DNA from: Deltaproteobacteria bacterium
GTDB lineage: Bacteria > Desulfobacterota > Binatia > UBA1149 > JAJCZL01
Assembly (NCBI GenBank): GCA_029262415.1
Contig: JAJCZL010000057.1
Span: 62,001 to 126,000, forward strand
DNA: 64,000 nucleotides
Direction: 5' to 3'
Within the stretch, counting starts at the first letter, position 1. Each line of letters starts with the position of its first letter. Under the pieces are notes generated by a model. That model was not told the origin of the DNA. It worked only from the letters and a program-made list of their open reading frames with translations, and ran no database searches. Shown piece after piece: positions 18,305-30,245 of the stretch. The position numbers and the translations under genes were made by a program.

Positions 18305-20113
18305 CTAGGACGAAGCGGCGCGAAGCTCGTTCTTGGGCGTGAAGCTCACCAACACATCGCCGTCTTCGGGCTTCACGGGCAGCTTCGCAGACTGAAGCGC
18401 GAAGCCTCCGTTCTTCTTCACGACTGCAATCGGCATGGCATCGTCGGCGGCGTCACGCTGCCAGTCTTCAAAGCCATACTCCTTGGTGATGTTGGTAGCG
18501 TGAAAAACCCAGCCGTCCGTCAGGCGCCGGTTGAGGCGATAGGTATCTGCATCCGATGAATGAAGAAGCCGCCCTCGAAGTGGACGCTGGACGTTACGGT
18601 CTTCGTTTTCGACAACCGCCAGACTCGCGACCTGGAACACGTGCGCACGCCCTAGTTCGGGGCCGAAATGCACACAGACCAGCGAGTTGTAGGCATCGTT
18701 CTCGGTCGCCGCGAGCACGGTCGCAAGCGTGTGCAGCGGTAGCACCTGCTCGGCGTCCTCGGCCAAAACCTCACCAAAATGCACCGGAACATTGGCCAGA
18801 CGCGCAGGCCTGAGCCTGTTCCAAACCGTATCGGTCAACACGACGGGCACTTCGAGTTCGCCCAACGTGCGGGCGAACTCGGTCGTCCACTGCGATGCAC
18901 CGACGATGAGCAGGCCCTCGCGCCCCCCACCGCCGACGCCGAGGGCACGCGCGAGCCGCCCGAGACTGAAGCCGTGCAAAACCACGGTTAAGACGACAAA
19001 CGAGAATACGAACGGGACCAGGAGTTCGGCATCCTGGTACCCAAACTCGACCAGCCGCGGGCCGAAAACACCCGCAACCGCCGCTGCGACAATCCCGCGC
19101 GGGGCGATCCACCCCAACAGAAGACGATCCGCCAACGGCATCCCGGCGCCGATCGTCGCCAGGAACACCGAAGCCGGCCGAACCAAGAACAGAAATGCGA
19201 ACAGCAAACCGATCAGGCGAGGATCGAGCTGCAGAATGCGCGACACGTCCATGTCGGCCGAGAGCACGATGAACACGCCCGAGACCAACGTGACGGTTAT
19301 CGCCTCCTTGAAGCGCGTAAGTTCGGAGATGCTGGCCAGCCCCATGTTACCGATCACCGCCCCCATCACGGTGACGGCGAGTAACCCCGCCTCTTCGTGC
19401 ACCTGGTTGGCCGCCGTATACACAAAAACAACCGCCATCAGCAGCATCGGAGACTTGAGAAACTCGGGGACTGAGCCGCGGCCGAAACTGGCACCGATCG
19501 CCCACCCGATCAGCACTCCGATGCCCGCGCCGGAGCCGAGGCCGAACAGCAAACTCGAGACCACAGTGCTCGTGGTAGATCCGTGCTCGAGGCCTGCGTA
19601 GAACTCGAAAACGACAACCGCGAGCAGGGCTCCAAGCGGATCATTGATGATGCCTTCCCAGAGAAAGAGGTTGGCTGTGCGCTGCTGCAGTTTGGCCTGT
19701 CGTAAAAGCGGGGTGATGACGGTCGGGCCGGTTACAACCAAGATCGCCCCCAGCACCATAGCCGTCGGCCGCGAAAGTTGCCCTACGTAGATGCCGGCTG
19801 CCGTTCCAAAAACGAAGGCCAACACCAGGCCTATCGTACAAAGCCGCCAGATGCCCGGCACCGCGTCCGAGTCGGGGCGGCGCAGACGCAAGCCGCCCTC
19901 GAAGAGAATTACTGCGACCGCCAGGCCGACGAACGGATCGAGAAGCTCGCCGAACGCCTCGCTAGGGTCGAGGACCCCGAACGCGGGTCCCGCGAGCAGG
20001 CCGGCGAGCGTCAGTATGACGATCGCCGGGATGTGGAACCGCCACGCGATCCACTGCGCCCCGGTTCCGAGGACGCCGATCAGCGCGATGGCAACTGCAG
20101 CGCTGTGATCCAT
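18305..20113 (-). CDS. Na+/H+ or K+/H+ antiporter (CPA1/NhaP-like) with RCK-like C-terminus
   Basis: N-terminal 12-13 TM antiporter domain (LTLAGLLAGPAFG, VILFEGGLRL) and a NAD-binding-like domain (GLLIVGASQWTTEFARTL). Confidence 0.85.
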   Translation of the reverse strand: MDHSAAVAIALIGVLGTGAQWIAWRFHIPAIVILTLAGLLAGPAFGVLDPSEAFGELLDPFVGLAVAVILFEGGLRLRRPDSDAVPGIWRLCTIGLVLAFVFGTAAGIYVGQLSRPTAMVLGAILVVTGPTVITPLLRQAKLQQRTANLFLWEGIINDPLGALLAVVVFEFYAGLEHGSTTSTVVSSLLFGLGSGAGIGVLIGWAIGASFGRGSVPEFLKSPMLLMAVVFVYTAANQVHEEAGLLAVTVMGAVIGNMGLASISELTRFKEAITVTLVSGVFIVLSADMDVSRILQLDPRLIGLLFAFLFLVRPASVFLATIGAGMPLADRLLLGWIAPRGIVAAAVAGVFGPRLVEFGYQDAELLVPFVFSFVVLTVVLHGFSLGRLARALGVGGGGREGLLIVGASQWTTEFARTLGELEVPVVLTDTVWNRLRPARLANVPVHFGEVLAEDAEQVLPLHTLATVLAATENDAYNSLVCVHFGPELGRAHVFQVASLAVVENEDRNVQRPLRGRLLHSSDADTYRLNRRLTDGWVFHATNITKEYGFEDWQRDAADDAMPIAVVKKNGGFALQSAKLPVKPEDGDVLVSFTPKNELRAASS

Positions 20114-20350
20114 TGTGTCCCGGGTCGCCGCCGGCGGCGCTCAGCTATCTTCCATCGACGAATGGATAGTGTGTTGCATTGATTGATCGATTGTCCCTAT
20201 CACGGATCCTGCCCTGCCGAGGCGAACTTGACCGTGAAGCCTGCTCACCATTGACTGCCACAGTCGTGCGAAAGCGCAACTTTGCGACCACGAGTACGCA
20301 TAGATTGTCGAGCGCTTTCGTTCGCTGTAGTCGGGAGGCCCAGAGACAAA

Positions 20351-21094
20351 GTGAGCAAGCTTGTTCTTAGGACTTATAGCGCCGCTGCATTAGCCCTCTC
20401 GATGACCATCGGCGGTTGCACAGAGTTGCAGGGCGGTTTCGCAGACATCTTATCGTCGGGCGGACTGGGTGGAACGGGCGTGTCGAGCGGACCGCTCGAC
20501 GAGAGCACCGTCGTCGCCGGGCTCAAGGAAGCGCTACGTGTCGGTACCGAGCGAACTGTGGCATCTACGTCGCGGCCGGACGGCTATCTCGGCAACAGCC
20601 TCATCCGTATCCCGCTTCCTGAAAACCTCGATCGGATGAGCAGCGCGCTACGTGCGATCGGCTTCGCCTCGCAGGTCGACGCGCTCGAAGTCGCGATGAA
20701 CCGCGCCGCCGAGCAGGCCGCCGGGGAAGCGAAGACAGTATTCTGGGACTCAGTGCGCGCAATGAGTATCGCCGATGCGTTCGCAATCCTCAATGGCGGC
20801 GAGACCGCGGCGACCGACTACTTCCGCGCGGAAACCAGCGCGCCGCTGCTGGCGCGTTTCCAACCGATCGTGCGTGAAAAGATGGGCGCGGTAGGCCTCT
20901 ACAACTTATACAACGATCTCGCCGGGCGCTATGCGCAGCTACCGTTCGTAACTCAACCCGCACTCGATCTAGACGAGTACGTCAGCTCGCGGGCGCTCGA
21001 CGGCTTGTTCACCGTGTTGGCTTCCGAAGAGACCAAGATCCGCCAAGACCCAGCCGCGCGCACAACCGCGCTGCTGCGTCGCGTCTTCGAGTAG
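20351..21094 (+). CDS. DUF4197-type putative lipoprotein
   Basis: Lipobox-like LSMTIGGC; DUF4197-like VVAGLKEALRVGTERTV...SLIRIPLPENL...AILNGGETAATDYFR; GTG start at 20351. Confidence 0.75.
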   Translation: MSKLVLRTYSAAALALSMTIGGCTELQGGFADILSSGGLGGTGVSSGPLDESTVVAGLKEALRVGTERTVASTSRPDGYLGNSLIRIPLPENLDRMSSALRAIGFASQVDALEVAMNRAAEQAAGEAKTVFWDSVRAMSIADAFAILNGGETAATDYFRAETSAPLLARFQPIVREKMGAVGLYNLYNDLAGRYAQLPFVTQPALDLDEYVSSRALDGLFTVLASEETKIRQDPAARTTALLRRVFE

Positions 21095-21117
21095 AAACCG
21101 GAATCCGTCGAAAACAC

Positions 21118-21151
21118 CCGCCGTTGTCTTGTCGGCTCGTTACTACGGCGG
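21118..21151. terminator. hairpin CCGCCGT...ACGGCGG between convergent genes
   Basis: 7-bp perfect arms around a 20-nt spacer between convergent ends at 21094 and 21143. Confidence 0.35.
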
Positions 21152-22921
21152 CGTGGAGCGCGGGCTCGTCGGCCGCGTAACTTCTTGAAACCGAGCGGCG
21201 ATCAACGGTTCGCGGTGCTTGCTGCCAGCGTAGACGTGCCGCGCAATTTCCACTGTGACCAAGCGGTGGCCGAGCGCCGCCTGCTCGCGCAGGTCCTCGA
21301 CTAGGCTTGCACGGACAAAGACCACCGCGTCGGCGAGATTTTCTATCGTTGCCAGGTCGCCGACAGCCACAATCGGGCGCCCCGCGTAAAAGATCGCCTC
21401 GTATTCAACCTCACCGAAGGAATACATCGCCGCACCGGACGATGCAGCGGCGATTTCTTGCGCGAAGGTGCGCGTGGTCTGGCGCACCGCAATGTCGCGC
21501 GCGAACACCCCGGACACCACCAGAGTTGTCAGACAGCTGAGCCCCGCCGCGGCGATCAACGCCGCCCGCGCCTTACCGCGATCGATCGAGGTCGCCAACA
21601 CTACCGCCAACGTCAAAGAAGCCGTCGCCCAGCCGGCGATCACCATGTGGCGGTCTGCGATCGTCTCGGCAGCGGCAGCTAGGTTCGCACGGTCACCGCT
21701 ACTCAGGTCAGTCAACGCAACAACCGCGCCGAAAGCGTCGAACCCGAGGGCTTGTATCAACAACAGCGAGGTAGGAACGGCAACAAAGGCTACCAACATC
21801 CACGCCGACACAGCTACAAGCCCGCGGCCTGATGCGCGCAGCGAATCGGGGTTGCCGCCCAGCAGCGACCACCATCTACCGAGCAGGATCGCAACCGCGG
21901 GATAGGCCGGAAGCAAGTAGATTACGCGTTTCGACCCAGCCAACGAAAACAACACCACCGTGACCGCAATCCATGTCAGGAGAAACCCGCTTCCGCGTTG
22001 GTCTGAGCGATCGCGAGACTTCCATAAAAAGCGTCCCAGCGCGGGGAAAAACAGCGACCACGGAGCGAACCCGGCCAGCAAATACGGTCCGTATACCCAG
22101 AACGCTTTCGCGTGGCCCACGTCATGGCGTTCGGCATCGATAACCCGGAATACGTTCTCGCGAAACAACTGAACGTCGAGAAATGCCTGTCCGCCCTGCG
22201 CATAGGCCAACCCGTACCAGCCGATAGGTAAGGCCAACCACAGCAAACCAGGATGCAAAAACAGCCGGACCGCTTCGCCGGGCTCACGCGCTATGATCAA
22301 CAGATAGGCGCCGATAATTGCGGCCGGCAGCACCACGCCGACAGGGCCCTTGGCGAGAATCGCCAAAGCACACGCCAGATAAAGGAGATGCGAGGCCTTG
22401 CGCCGAGCGAAAAAGTGAGTCGAAGCGAACGACGTCAGCGCTGCCGTGACGAACAATGCCAACACCATGTCGACGCGTGCGCAGGTACCGCCAACCACGA
22501 AAAGTTGGGCGCTTGCGAGCAAGACAGCTGCCGCAAGACCCGCGGTCATGCCGTAAAGTCTGGCGCCCAACACACCGGTGAGGAAGACGCAGCCGGCAGC
22601 CCCGAGGATCGAAGGTAGACGGCTCGAGTACTCGGTCACTCCGCCCATCGCGAGCGAGGCTGCTGCTCCGATCCAGTGAAAGAGCGGCGGTTTGGAAGGA
22701 ATCTCGCCGCCGTTACGCAGCGGCACCAGAACCGACTCGCCGGCAACGATCGCTTGGATCTCAATCGCCTCGCGTGGTTCGCCCTTGGTGTAGAATGGCA
22801 GACCCCAAGTCAGCACGCTGTAGAGACAGGCAACTACGATCGCCACTGACGCAATCGCGGCAATGCCACGCCAAGGGTGGGCGCCTAGACCGTCAGAGTG
22901 AGGGTTTTCGTTTTCCAACAT
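21143..22921 (-). CDS. GT39/ArnT-like integral membrane glycosyltransferase
   Basis: Multi-TM, TKGEPREAIEIQAIVAGESVLVPLRNGGEIPSKPPLFHWIGAA, typical of the ArnT/PMT family; likely start MLENENPH. Confidence 0.82.
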   Translation of the reverse strand: MLENENPHSDGLGAHPWRGIAAIASVAIVVACLYSVLTWGLPFYTKGEPREAIEIQAIVAGESVLVPLRNGGEIPSKPPLFHWIGAAASLAMGGVTEYSSRLPSILGAAGCVFLTGVLGARLYGMTAGLAAAVLLASAQLFVVGGTCARVDMVLALFVTAALTSFASTHFFARRKASHLLYLACALAILAKGPVGVVLPAAIIGAYLLIIAREPGEAVRLFLHPGLLWLALPIGWYGLAYAQGGQAFLDVQLFRENVFRVIDAERHDVGHAKAFWVYGPYLLAGFAPWSLFFPALGRFLWKSRDRSDQRGSGFLLTWIAVTVVLFSLAGSKRVIYLLPAYPAVAILLGRWWSLLGGNPDSLRASGRGLVAVSAWMLVAFVAVPTSLLLIQALGFDAFGAVVALTDLSSGDRANLAAAAETIADRHMVIAGWATASLTLAVVLATSIDRGKARAALIAAAGLSCLTTLVVSGVFARDIAVRQTTRTFAQEIAAASSGAAMYSFGEVEYEAIFYAGRPIVAVGDLATIENLADAVVFVRASLVEDLREQAALGHRLVTVEIARHVYAGSKHREPLIAARFQEVTRPTSPRSTPP

Positions 22922-22969
22922 CGGTGTCGTACCTAGCCCCCACCGGCGCCTCGGGGTAGAAAGCAGAAG

Positions 22970-23632
22970 ATGACGATGGATCGCGACGAGAGTCAACGCC
23001 GGGTTTCGCCGCCGGCCGACCTGAGGATCGCAGGCGTAGCTCACCTCCAAGCCGGCGACCCGCGCATGGCGGCTCTGGTCTATCAAGTCGGCGTGTGCCG
23101 GTTGCCAAAGCGCCGCGGTCGATACGCTGCGCTGGTGCGCGCAATCGTCGGCCAACAGGTCTCGGTCAAAGCGGCGTACTCAGTCTACGAAAAGCTGCGT
23201 GCAGCGGCTGGCGGATACGTTACCCCCGGCCGGGTCGCGGCGCTGTCAGCCATCCACTTGCGTGAATGCGGACTCTCGCGACAAAAGAGCGGGTATATCC
23301 AGGATCTCACCGCGCATGTCCTCGAGCTACGACTGCACCTCGGCCGCATGCACACAATGGGCGATGAAAGGGTCATCGAGGAGTTAACGGCAGTGAAAGG
23401 GATCGGCGCTTGGTCTGCACAGATGTTTTTGATGTTCGTGCTCAACCGTCCCGACGTACTACCCACCGGCGACCTCGGCATCCAAGAGGGCTGCAAACGA
23501 ATTTACCGCCTGCGCGAGCGACCGGGCCCGGAGCGCATGGAGGCGCTCGCAGCACCCTGGCGGCCCTACCGTACGGTCGCGTGTTGGTACCTGTGGCGCA
23601 GTCTGGAGACGCCGCCGCAAGTTGGCCGCTAA
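22970..23632 (+). CDS. DNA-3-methyladenine glycosylase II (AlkA-like)
   Basis: HhH-GPD: ELTAVKGIGAWSAQMFLMFVLNRPDVLPTGDLGIQ with catalytic Asp. Confidence 0.88.
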   Translation: MTMDRDESQRRVSPPADLRIAGVAHLQAGDPRMAALVYQVGVCRLPKRRGRYAALVRAIVGQQVSVKAAYSVYEKLRAAAGGYVTPGRVAALSAIHLRECGLSRQKSGYIQDLTAHVLELRLHLGRMHTMGDERVIEELTAVKGIGAWSAQMFLMFVLNRPDVLPTGDLGIQEGCKRIYRLRERPGPERMEALAAPWRPYRTVACWYLWRSLETPPQVGR

Positions 23633-23724
23633 CGCGACGATCTCCTGGATTTCACCGGCGGTCGACGTCGTTGCACCCGGGCAACGGCGCCGCCAGGCCT
23701 GAGTCGGGCAGCATGCCGCCCAGT

Positions 23725-24279
23725 CTACATGTTCAGTTGCAAACGTGCCGCCTCGGTCATCATGTCCATCGACCACGGCGGATCGAAGACGACTTCGACT
23801 TCGGCTTGTTCAACACCGGGGATGGCGATGATCTTCTGGGCAACGTCGGCGCGAAGCACGTCGCCCATCCCGCAGCCGGGCGCCGTGAGGGTCATTACAA
23901 CTTCGGCCTTGTAGCCGCCGTTGTCGAGTTCGGCGACGACACAGCTATAGACCAATCCCAGCTCGACGATGTCGACCGGGATTTCCGGGTCATAGGTGGT
24001 TCGCATCAGCTCCCAACAAATCTCTTCAACCTCGGCGACGGTGGTGGGCTTTGCAGCGGCAAGCTTGCTCATCGACTCGGGGACTTCAAGGCCGAGCGCA
24101 TCGGCATCCTTGCCGCTGATGCGCACCATGTTGCCGCGATCGGTCGTGACCGTATAGCTGTCACCCAGCGACTGCGTGATGAGAACGTTAGTGGCAGCCG
24201 ACAACACCAACGGCGTCCCGTCGGGTATTTGAATCGCATCGGTGTCGCGTGTCAGCGTTATCCAATCTCTCGCAGCCAT
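23725..24279 (-). CDS. sufT: SufT-like Fe-S cluster assembly protein (DUF59)
   Basis: DUF59 core (YDPEIPVDIVELGLVY, TAPGCGMGDVL) with the N-terminal extension of SufT proteins; last gene of the suf operon. Confidence 0.85.
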   Translation of the reverse strand: MAARDWITLTRDTDAIQIPDGTPLVLSAATNVLITQSLGDSYTVTTDRGNMVRISGKDADALGLEVPESMSKLAAAKPTTVAEVEEICWELMRTTYDPEIPVDIVELGLVYSCVVAELDNGGYKAEVVMTLTAPGCGMGDVLRADVAQKIIAIPGVEQAEVEVVFDPPWSMDMMTEAARLQLNM

Positions 24280-24287
24280 CGTTCTTC

Positions 24288-24740
24288 CTACTCAGTCGTC
24301 GCGACTTCCTCGGCCTTCTCTTGAATCGCGTTGCGCATCGTGTGCCAGGCGAGCGTCGCGCACTTTACACGCATCGGATAGGCGCGGACGCCTTCGAAGA
24401 CGGCGAGCTTTCCTATATCGACCCCCTCGGGGACCTCGCCCTCACCGGTCAGCACCGTGTGCATGGCGGCAAACATCGCTTCTGCGTCCGCGCGCGTCAT
24501 TCCCTTGAGGATCTCGGTCATCAGCGATGCAGAAGCAGTGGAGATCGCGCAGCCATCGCCCTTGAAGCCGGCGTCGGTGACCTTATCGCCCTCCAGCACA
24601 AGGTACAGCTCTAAGCGGTCGCCGCACAGCGGGTTGTAGCCCTCGGCCGAATGCGTCGCCCCCTTCAAGACACCGAAGTTTCGCGGTGCCTTACTGTGGT
24701 CGAGTATCACCTCTTGGTAGAGATCGCGGAGATCCGACAT
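24288..24740 (-). CDS. sufU: SufU-type Fe-S cluster assembly scaffold/zinc protein
   Basis: LYQEVILDHSKAPRNFG, NPLCGDRLELYLVLEGD, DGCAISTASASLM, VKCATLAWHT. Confidence 0.92.
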   Translation of the reverse strand: MSDLRDLYQEVILDHSKAPRNFGVLKGATHSAEGYNPLCGDRLELYLVLEGDKVTDAGFKGDGCAISTASASLMTEILKGMTRADAEAMFAAMHTVLTGEGEVPEGVDIGKLAVFEGVRAYPMRVKCATLAWHTMRNAIQEKAEEVATTE

Positions 24741-25990
24741 CAGCCAAATATCTCCCGGACCTTGCCAAGGCCCGCGACCAAACGATCGACCTCGGCGCGC
24801 GTATTGTACAGCCCGAACGAGGCGCGAACCGTGGCCGCAATCCCGAAGCGCTGCATCACCGGCTGAGCACAGTGGTGACCGGTGCGAATCGCCACCCCCT
24901 CGTTGTCGAGAATCGTGCCGACATCGTGTGGGTGGATGCCGTCGAGCACGAACGAATGGACGCCGGCTTTTTCTCTGGCGCAACCAATGATCCGTAGCCC
25001 GGCGATTTCCGGCAAACGATCGGCCGCATACAAAAGCAGGTCGTGTTCGTGGGCTTCTATCGCATCGATGCCGATCGATTCTATGTAGTCGACGGCTGCG
25101 CCGAAACCGATAGCACCGGCGATGTGCGGGGTTCCGGCTTCAAACTTCGCCGGTACCTCGTTGAAAACGGTCTTTTCGAACGTGACCGAGAGGATCATCT
25201 CACCGCCGCCTTGGTAGGGGCGCATCTCATCGAAAAGCTCGGCCTTGCCCCACAAAACGCCGATGCCCGTGGGTGCGTAGGTTTTGTGGCCCGACAGCGC
25301 AAAGAAGTCGGCCCCGAGTGCGGCCACGTTGATGCGCATGCGCGGCGCGCTCTGCGCGCCGTCCACCAACACGAACGCACCGGCCGCATGGGCCGCATCG
25401 GCAATCCGACGCACCGGGTTTATGGTGCCGAGTGCATTAGATAAGTGCACGACGGAAACGAACTTGGTGCGCGGCCCGATCATCGCGAACATCTCGTCGA
25501 GTTTGATCTCGCCGTCGTCGTTAATCGGTGCGACTTTGAGAACAGCGCCCGTGCGCTCGCAGAGCAGCTGCCACGGCACGATGTTGGAGTGGTGCTCCAT
25601 CGTCGTTATCAGGATCTCATCGCCCTTGCCGACCCGCGGCTCGACGAAACTGTAGGCTACGAGATTGATCGCTTCGGTGGTCCCGCGTGTAAACACGACC
25701 TCTTTGTCCGAGGTCGCACCCAGAAAACCCGCCAGCTTGCTGCGAGCGGCCTCATACGCATCGGTCGCGCGCTGGCTCAATGTGTGGACGCCGCGATGGA
25801 CGTTGGCGTGATCACGCTGGTAGTAAGAGCTGATCGCATCAATCACCGAACGGGGCTTCTGCGAACTCGCCGCATTGTCGAGAAACACCAGAGGATGGCT
25901 GTTGATATCTTGGTTAAGAATCGGAAAGTCGGCGCGAATCCGTTCGATGTCGAGCGCATGAGCCGGCGTTCGCGCCGTTGCCCCGCTCAC
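24740..25990 (-). CDS. sufS: SufS cysteine desulfurase
   Basis: YLDNAASSQKP-like start, ALSGHKTYAPTGIGVLWGK (PLP lysine), RTGHHCAQP (active Cys). Confidence 0.95.
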   Translation of the reverse strand: MSGATARTPAHALDIERIRADFPILNQDINSHPLVFLDNAASSQKPRSVIDAISSYYQRDHANVHRGVHTLSQRATDAYEAARSKLAGFLGATSDKEVVFTRGTTEAINLVAYSFVEPRVGKGDEILITTMEHHSNIVPWQLLCERTGAVLKVAPINDDGEIKLDEMFAMIGPRTKFVSVVHLSNALGTINPVRRIADAAHAAGAFVLVDGAQSAPRMRINVAALGADFFALSGHKTYAPTGIGVLWGKAELFDEMRPYQGGGEMILSVTFEKTVFNEVPAKFEAGTPHIAGAIGFGAAVDYIESIGIDAIEAHEHDLLLYAADRLPEIAGLRIIGCAREKAGVHSFVLDGIHPHDVGTILDNEGVAIRTGHHCAQPVMQRFGIAATVRASFGLYNTRAEVDRLVAGLGKVREIFG

Positions 25991-27414
25991 GACGCACCTC
26001 CGTTGCCGCGGTCGCGCGCGACGCCGCCGCTGCCGTGTACGGCGTCAGCCCCGTCGTTACCGCCGAGAACGGCGTGCTCGACGCGCTCGTGCACGGCGCG
26101 CTCGGCGCTCGCACGTAGATGTGGGTCGGCGATGTGCTCGGTCACCTCAGCCGCAAACGCGAGCGTGAGCATGCGTTTGGCCGGGCCGGGGCCGATGCCG
26201 CGTTGGCGCATGTAGAAAAGCGCATCCTCGTCCAAGCGCCCAATCGTCGCGCCGTGATTGCACTGCACATCATCGGCGTAGATCTCCAATTGGGGGCGCG
26301 TCTCTGCAACCGCACCAGCACCGAGCAAAAGATTGCTGTTCGACTGAGATGCGCTGATCTTTTGCGCATCCGGACGCACCAACACACGACCGGTAAAAAC
26401 ACCGCGCGAGCGTCCGTCCATGATGCCCTTATAGAGCTCGGTGCTGCGCGTTCGCGGCTGCGCATGATCGATCACGGTGTGATGATCGGCGTGCGCGTCG
26501 CCCTCGAGCGCGTAAAGACCGTATAGCGAGCACGAGGCCTCGGGCGCGTCCAACGCGACATGGATTTCGGTGCGTGACAGCCGCGCGCCCACCGCAACTG
26601 CATGCGAGACGAACTCGGAACCCTCGCCCTGGTGTACCTGGATGCGCGCAACGTGGAACGCACCGGCGGCTTCGCGCTGCAGCTTGCAGTGGCTGAGCCG
26701 TGCACCACGGCCGAGCACAATCTCGGTCGCGGCGTTGGCTAAGTACGAAGAATCCGGCAGGCCCACGTAATGCTCGGCCACCGTGGCGCTCGACCCGGGC
26801 TCGGCGATGATCAGCGTGCGCGGATGACTTACGCTCTTGTCTTGTACGCCGCCGACGAACACCAGATGCACGGGCCGGGCGGCGTGTTTACCAGCCGATA
26901 CAAAGACAACCGCACCTGCGGACAAGAACGCGCTATTTAACGCGGTAAAGCCGTGCGCGTTGGTGTCGAGAAACTGACCGAGGTTCTCACTGAGAAGTTT
27001 CGGGTTCTCCGTCGCGGCCTGCTCAAAGCTCATCACACACACCGCAGTGTCTACCTCATCGAGATTGCGCGAGAGTTCGGCTATCGGCGAGCCATCGACG
27101 AACACCAGCACCTGTGCGCTTTGGTCGGAGACTGCCGCATCGATAATGGCGGAAACGCGATCGACGGGGATCTCGCTCCGCGCGGCCGGCGCAGGATCGA
27201 AGTCGGCGGCCACAAGGGAAGCAACGCTCGTGTACTTCCAGTCTTCGTTTTTCGGCCCGGGAAAGGCCAGCATGCCGAAGCGCTCGATGCCGATGCGGCG
27301 CAACTCGGCGACGCGCGTATGCACGTCGCTGTTGTCGGCGACTCGAGGGTCTGCGGCAAAGAAACGCTCGTGGGCGTCAAGAAAGCCCTGCTTGGCTTGT
27401 GCTGATGTTGCCAA
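25987..27414 (-). CDS. sufD: Fe-S cluster assembly protein SufD
   Basis: FPGPKNEDWKYTSV, HHTVIDHAQPRTRSTELYKGIMDGRSRGVFTGRVLV, NHGATIGRLDEDALFYMRQRG; probable TTG start at 27414; unusual Gly-rich tail. Confidence 0.9.
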   Translation of the reverse strand: MATSAQAKQGFLDAHERFFAADPRVADNSDVHTRVAELRRIGIERFGMLAFPGPKNEDWKYTSVASLVAADFDPAPAARSEIPVDRVSAIIDAAVSDQSAQVLVFVDGSPIAELSRNLDEVDTAVCVMSFEQAATENPKLLSENLGQFLDTNAHGFTALNSAFLSAGAVVFVSAGKHAARPVHLVFVGGVQDKSVSHPRTLIIAEPGSSATVAEHYVGLPDSSYLANAATEIVLGRGARLSHCKLQREAAGAFHVARIQVHQGEGSEFVSHAVAVGARLSRTEIHVALDAPEASCSLYGLYALEGDAHADHHTVIDHAQPRTRSTELYKGIMDGRSRGVFTGRVLVRPDAQKISASQSNSNLLLGAGAVAETRPQLEIYADDVQCNHGATIGRLDEDALFYMRQRGIGPGPAKRMLTLAFAAEVTEHIADPHLRASAERAVHERVEHAVLGGNDGADAVHGSGGVARDRGNGGAS

Positions 27415-27427
27415 AAAGATTCTCCGG

Positions 27428-28189
27428 CTATACCGACGCGGCGCCCACTTCTTCTTCGATCCAGCGATAGCCACGCTCTTCAACCTCGCGCGCGAGATCG
27501 GCACCGCCTGACTTGACGATGCGGCCGCCGACCAGGACGTGGGTCTTGTCGGGGACGATGTAGTCGAGCAGGCGCTGGTAGTGGGTGATGATAAGCATCG
27601 CACGATCGGGCGAACGCAGGGCATTTACGCCGTTGGCGACAACACGCAGTGCATCAACGTCGAGCCCTGAGTCGGTCTCGTCGAGGATCGCAAGGCGCGG
27701 CTCGAGCATTGCCATTTGAAAGATCTCGTTGCGCTTCTTCTCACCGCCGGAAAATCCTTCGTTGATCGAACGGCTGAGCAAAGCGGCGGGAAGTTCCACG
27801 AGCTTTGCCTTCTCTTTGCTCATCTGGATGAAATCCATGGCGTCGAGTTCAGACTCGCCGCGCTGTTTGCGCACAGCGTTGAGCGCGGAACGCAGGAAAT
27901 ACGAGGTGCTCACCCCGGGGATCTCGACCGGATACTGAAACGACAAGAACACCCCTTCACGCGCGCGCACCTCAGGTTCCATCGCAAGCAGGTTGTGGCC
28001 GTCATAGGTAACCGATCCCTTGGTCACCTTGAATAGTTCGCGGCCCACGAGCACCGAGGCCAGCGTAGACTTGCCCGAGCCGTTCGGACCCATCACGGCG
28101 TGCACCTGGCCCACCGCGAGTTCGAGGTCGATACCGTTGAGGATTTTCTTACCCTCGACTTCGGCGTGTAGATCTTTGATGACTAACAT
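27428..28189 (-). CDS. sufC: Fe-S cluster assembly ATPase SufC
   Basis: ABC ATPase: GPNGSGKSTLASVL, SGGEKKRNEI signature, LAILDETDSGLDVDAL. Confidence 0.95.
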   Translation of the reverse strand: MLVIKDLHAEVEGKKILNGIDLELAVGQVHAVMGPNGSGKSTLASVLVGRELFKVTKGSVTYDGHNLLAMEPEVRAREGVFLSFQYPVEIPGVSTSYFLRSALNAVRKQRGESELDAMDFIQMSKEKAKLVELPAALLSRSINEGFSGGEKKRNEIFQMAMLEPRLAILDETDSGLDVDALRVVANGVNALRSPDRAMLIITHYQRLLDYIVPDKTHVLVGGRIVKSGGADLAREVEERGYRWIEEEVGAASV

Positions 28190-28224
28190 ACTGCTCCAAT
28201 TCGATGCCGCCTGCGGCGCGGCAT

Positions 28225-29688
<1,464 letters not shown>

Positions 29689-29690
29689 GC

Positions 29691-30161
29691 TTACTTGACT
29701 GCGCTATCCGAGCCCGGCGCAGCGAGCCATCCATAAGTCGAACTCTCGCCACGTCCGCATATGTCGGCAAGTGTCACCGCCGAAAGAGCTGTTTCCAAGA
29801 GGTCATTGACTCCGCGCCACACGCCACGGATCGAGCAGTCGCCGGAGTGCACGCAATAGGTTTTCAGCCCGGCGTGACTCTCGCAAAATTTGACTGGGAA
29901 AAACGGTTCGCCGAGGGCCTCGATCGCCTCCCACATGTTGATCTCCTCGGCCGGTCGCCCGAGCCGATAGCCCCCGCCGGCACCACGGGTAGAGGTGGCC
30001 AGCTCGGCTTTGCGAAGAACGCGGACGAGCTTGGCTACGTACTCGAACGAAAGCCCTTCGGCCTCCGCAATATCCTGTATTCTCAGTGGTTTACGCCCAT
30101 CGTGACGGGCCAGCTGGATCAGGCAACGGAGTCCGTATTCCTCTTGTGCCGACAGTTGCAT
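29691..30161 (-). CDS. Rrf2-family (IscR/SufR-like) Fe-S-responsive regulator
   Basis: [21 protein letters not shown] winged helix, three Cys ([18 protein letters not shown]); first gene of the suf operon. Confidence 0.9.
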   Translation of the reverse strand: MQLSAQEEYGLRCLIQLARHDGRKPLRIQDIAEAEGLSFEYVAKLVRVLRKAELATSTRGAGGGYRLGRPAEEINMWEAIEALGEPFFPVKFCESHAGLKTYCVHSGDCSIRGVWRGVNDLLETALSAVTLADICGRGESSTYGWLAAPGSDSAVK

Positions 30162-30245
30162 AACGCAGTACGTAACTATTGTGTACAGCGAAGTCAACTT
30201 TAGGCGCAGGTGCCCGAACAAGGAGCCTACGAGGCCCGCCCAGCC

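Noticed and set aside
23669-23686. CGTTGC-ACCCGG-GCAACG hairpin between alkA-like and sufT
   Set aside because: Short 6-bp stem in a convergent gap without T-tract; too weak to call a terminator.
30162-30230. Possible Rrf2 operator and sigma70 -35 (TTGACT) upstream of the suf regulator
   Set aside because: A -35-like TTGACT exists, but no convincing -10 at proper spacing and no clear Rrf2 dyad.
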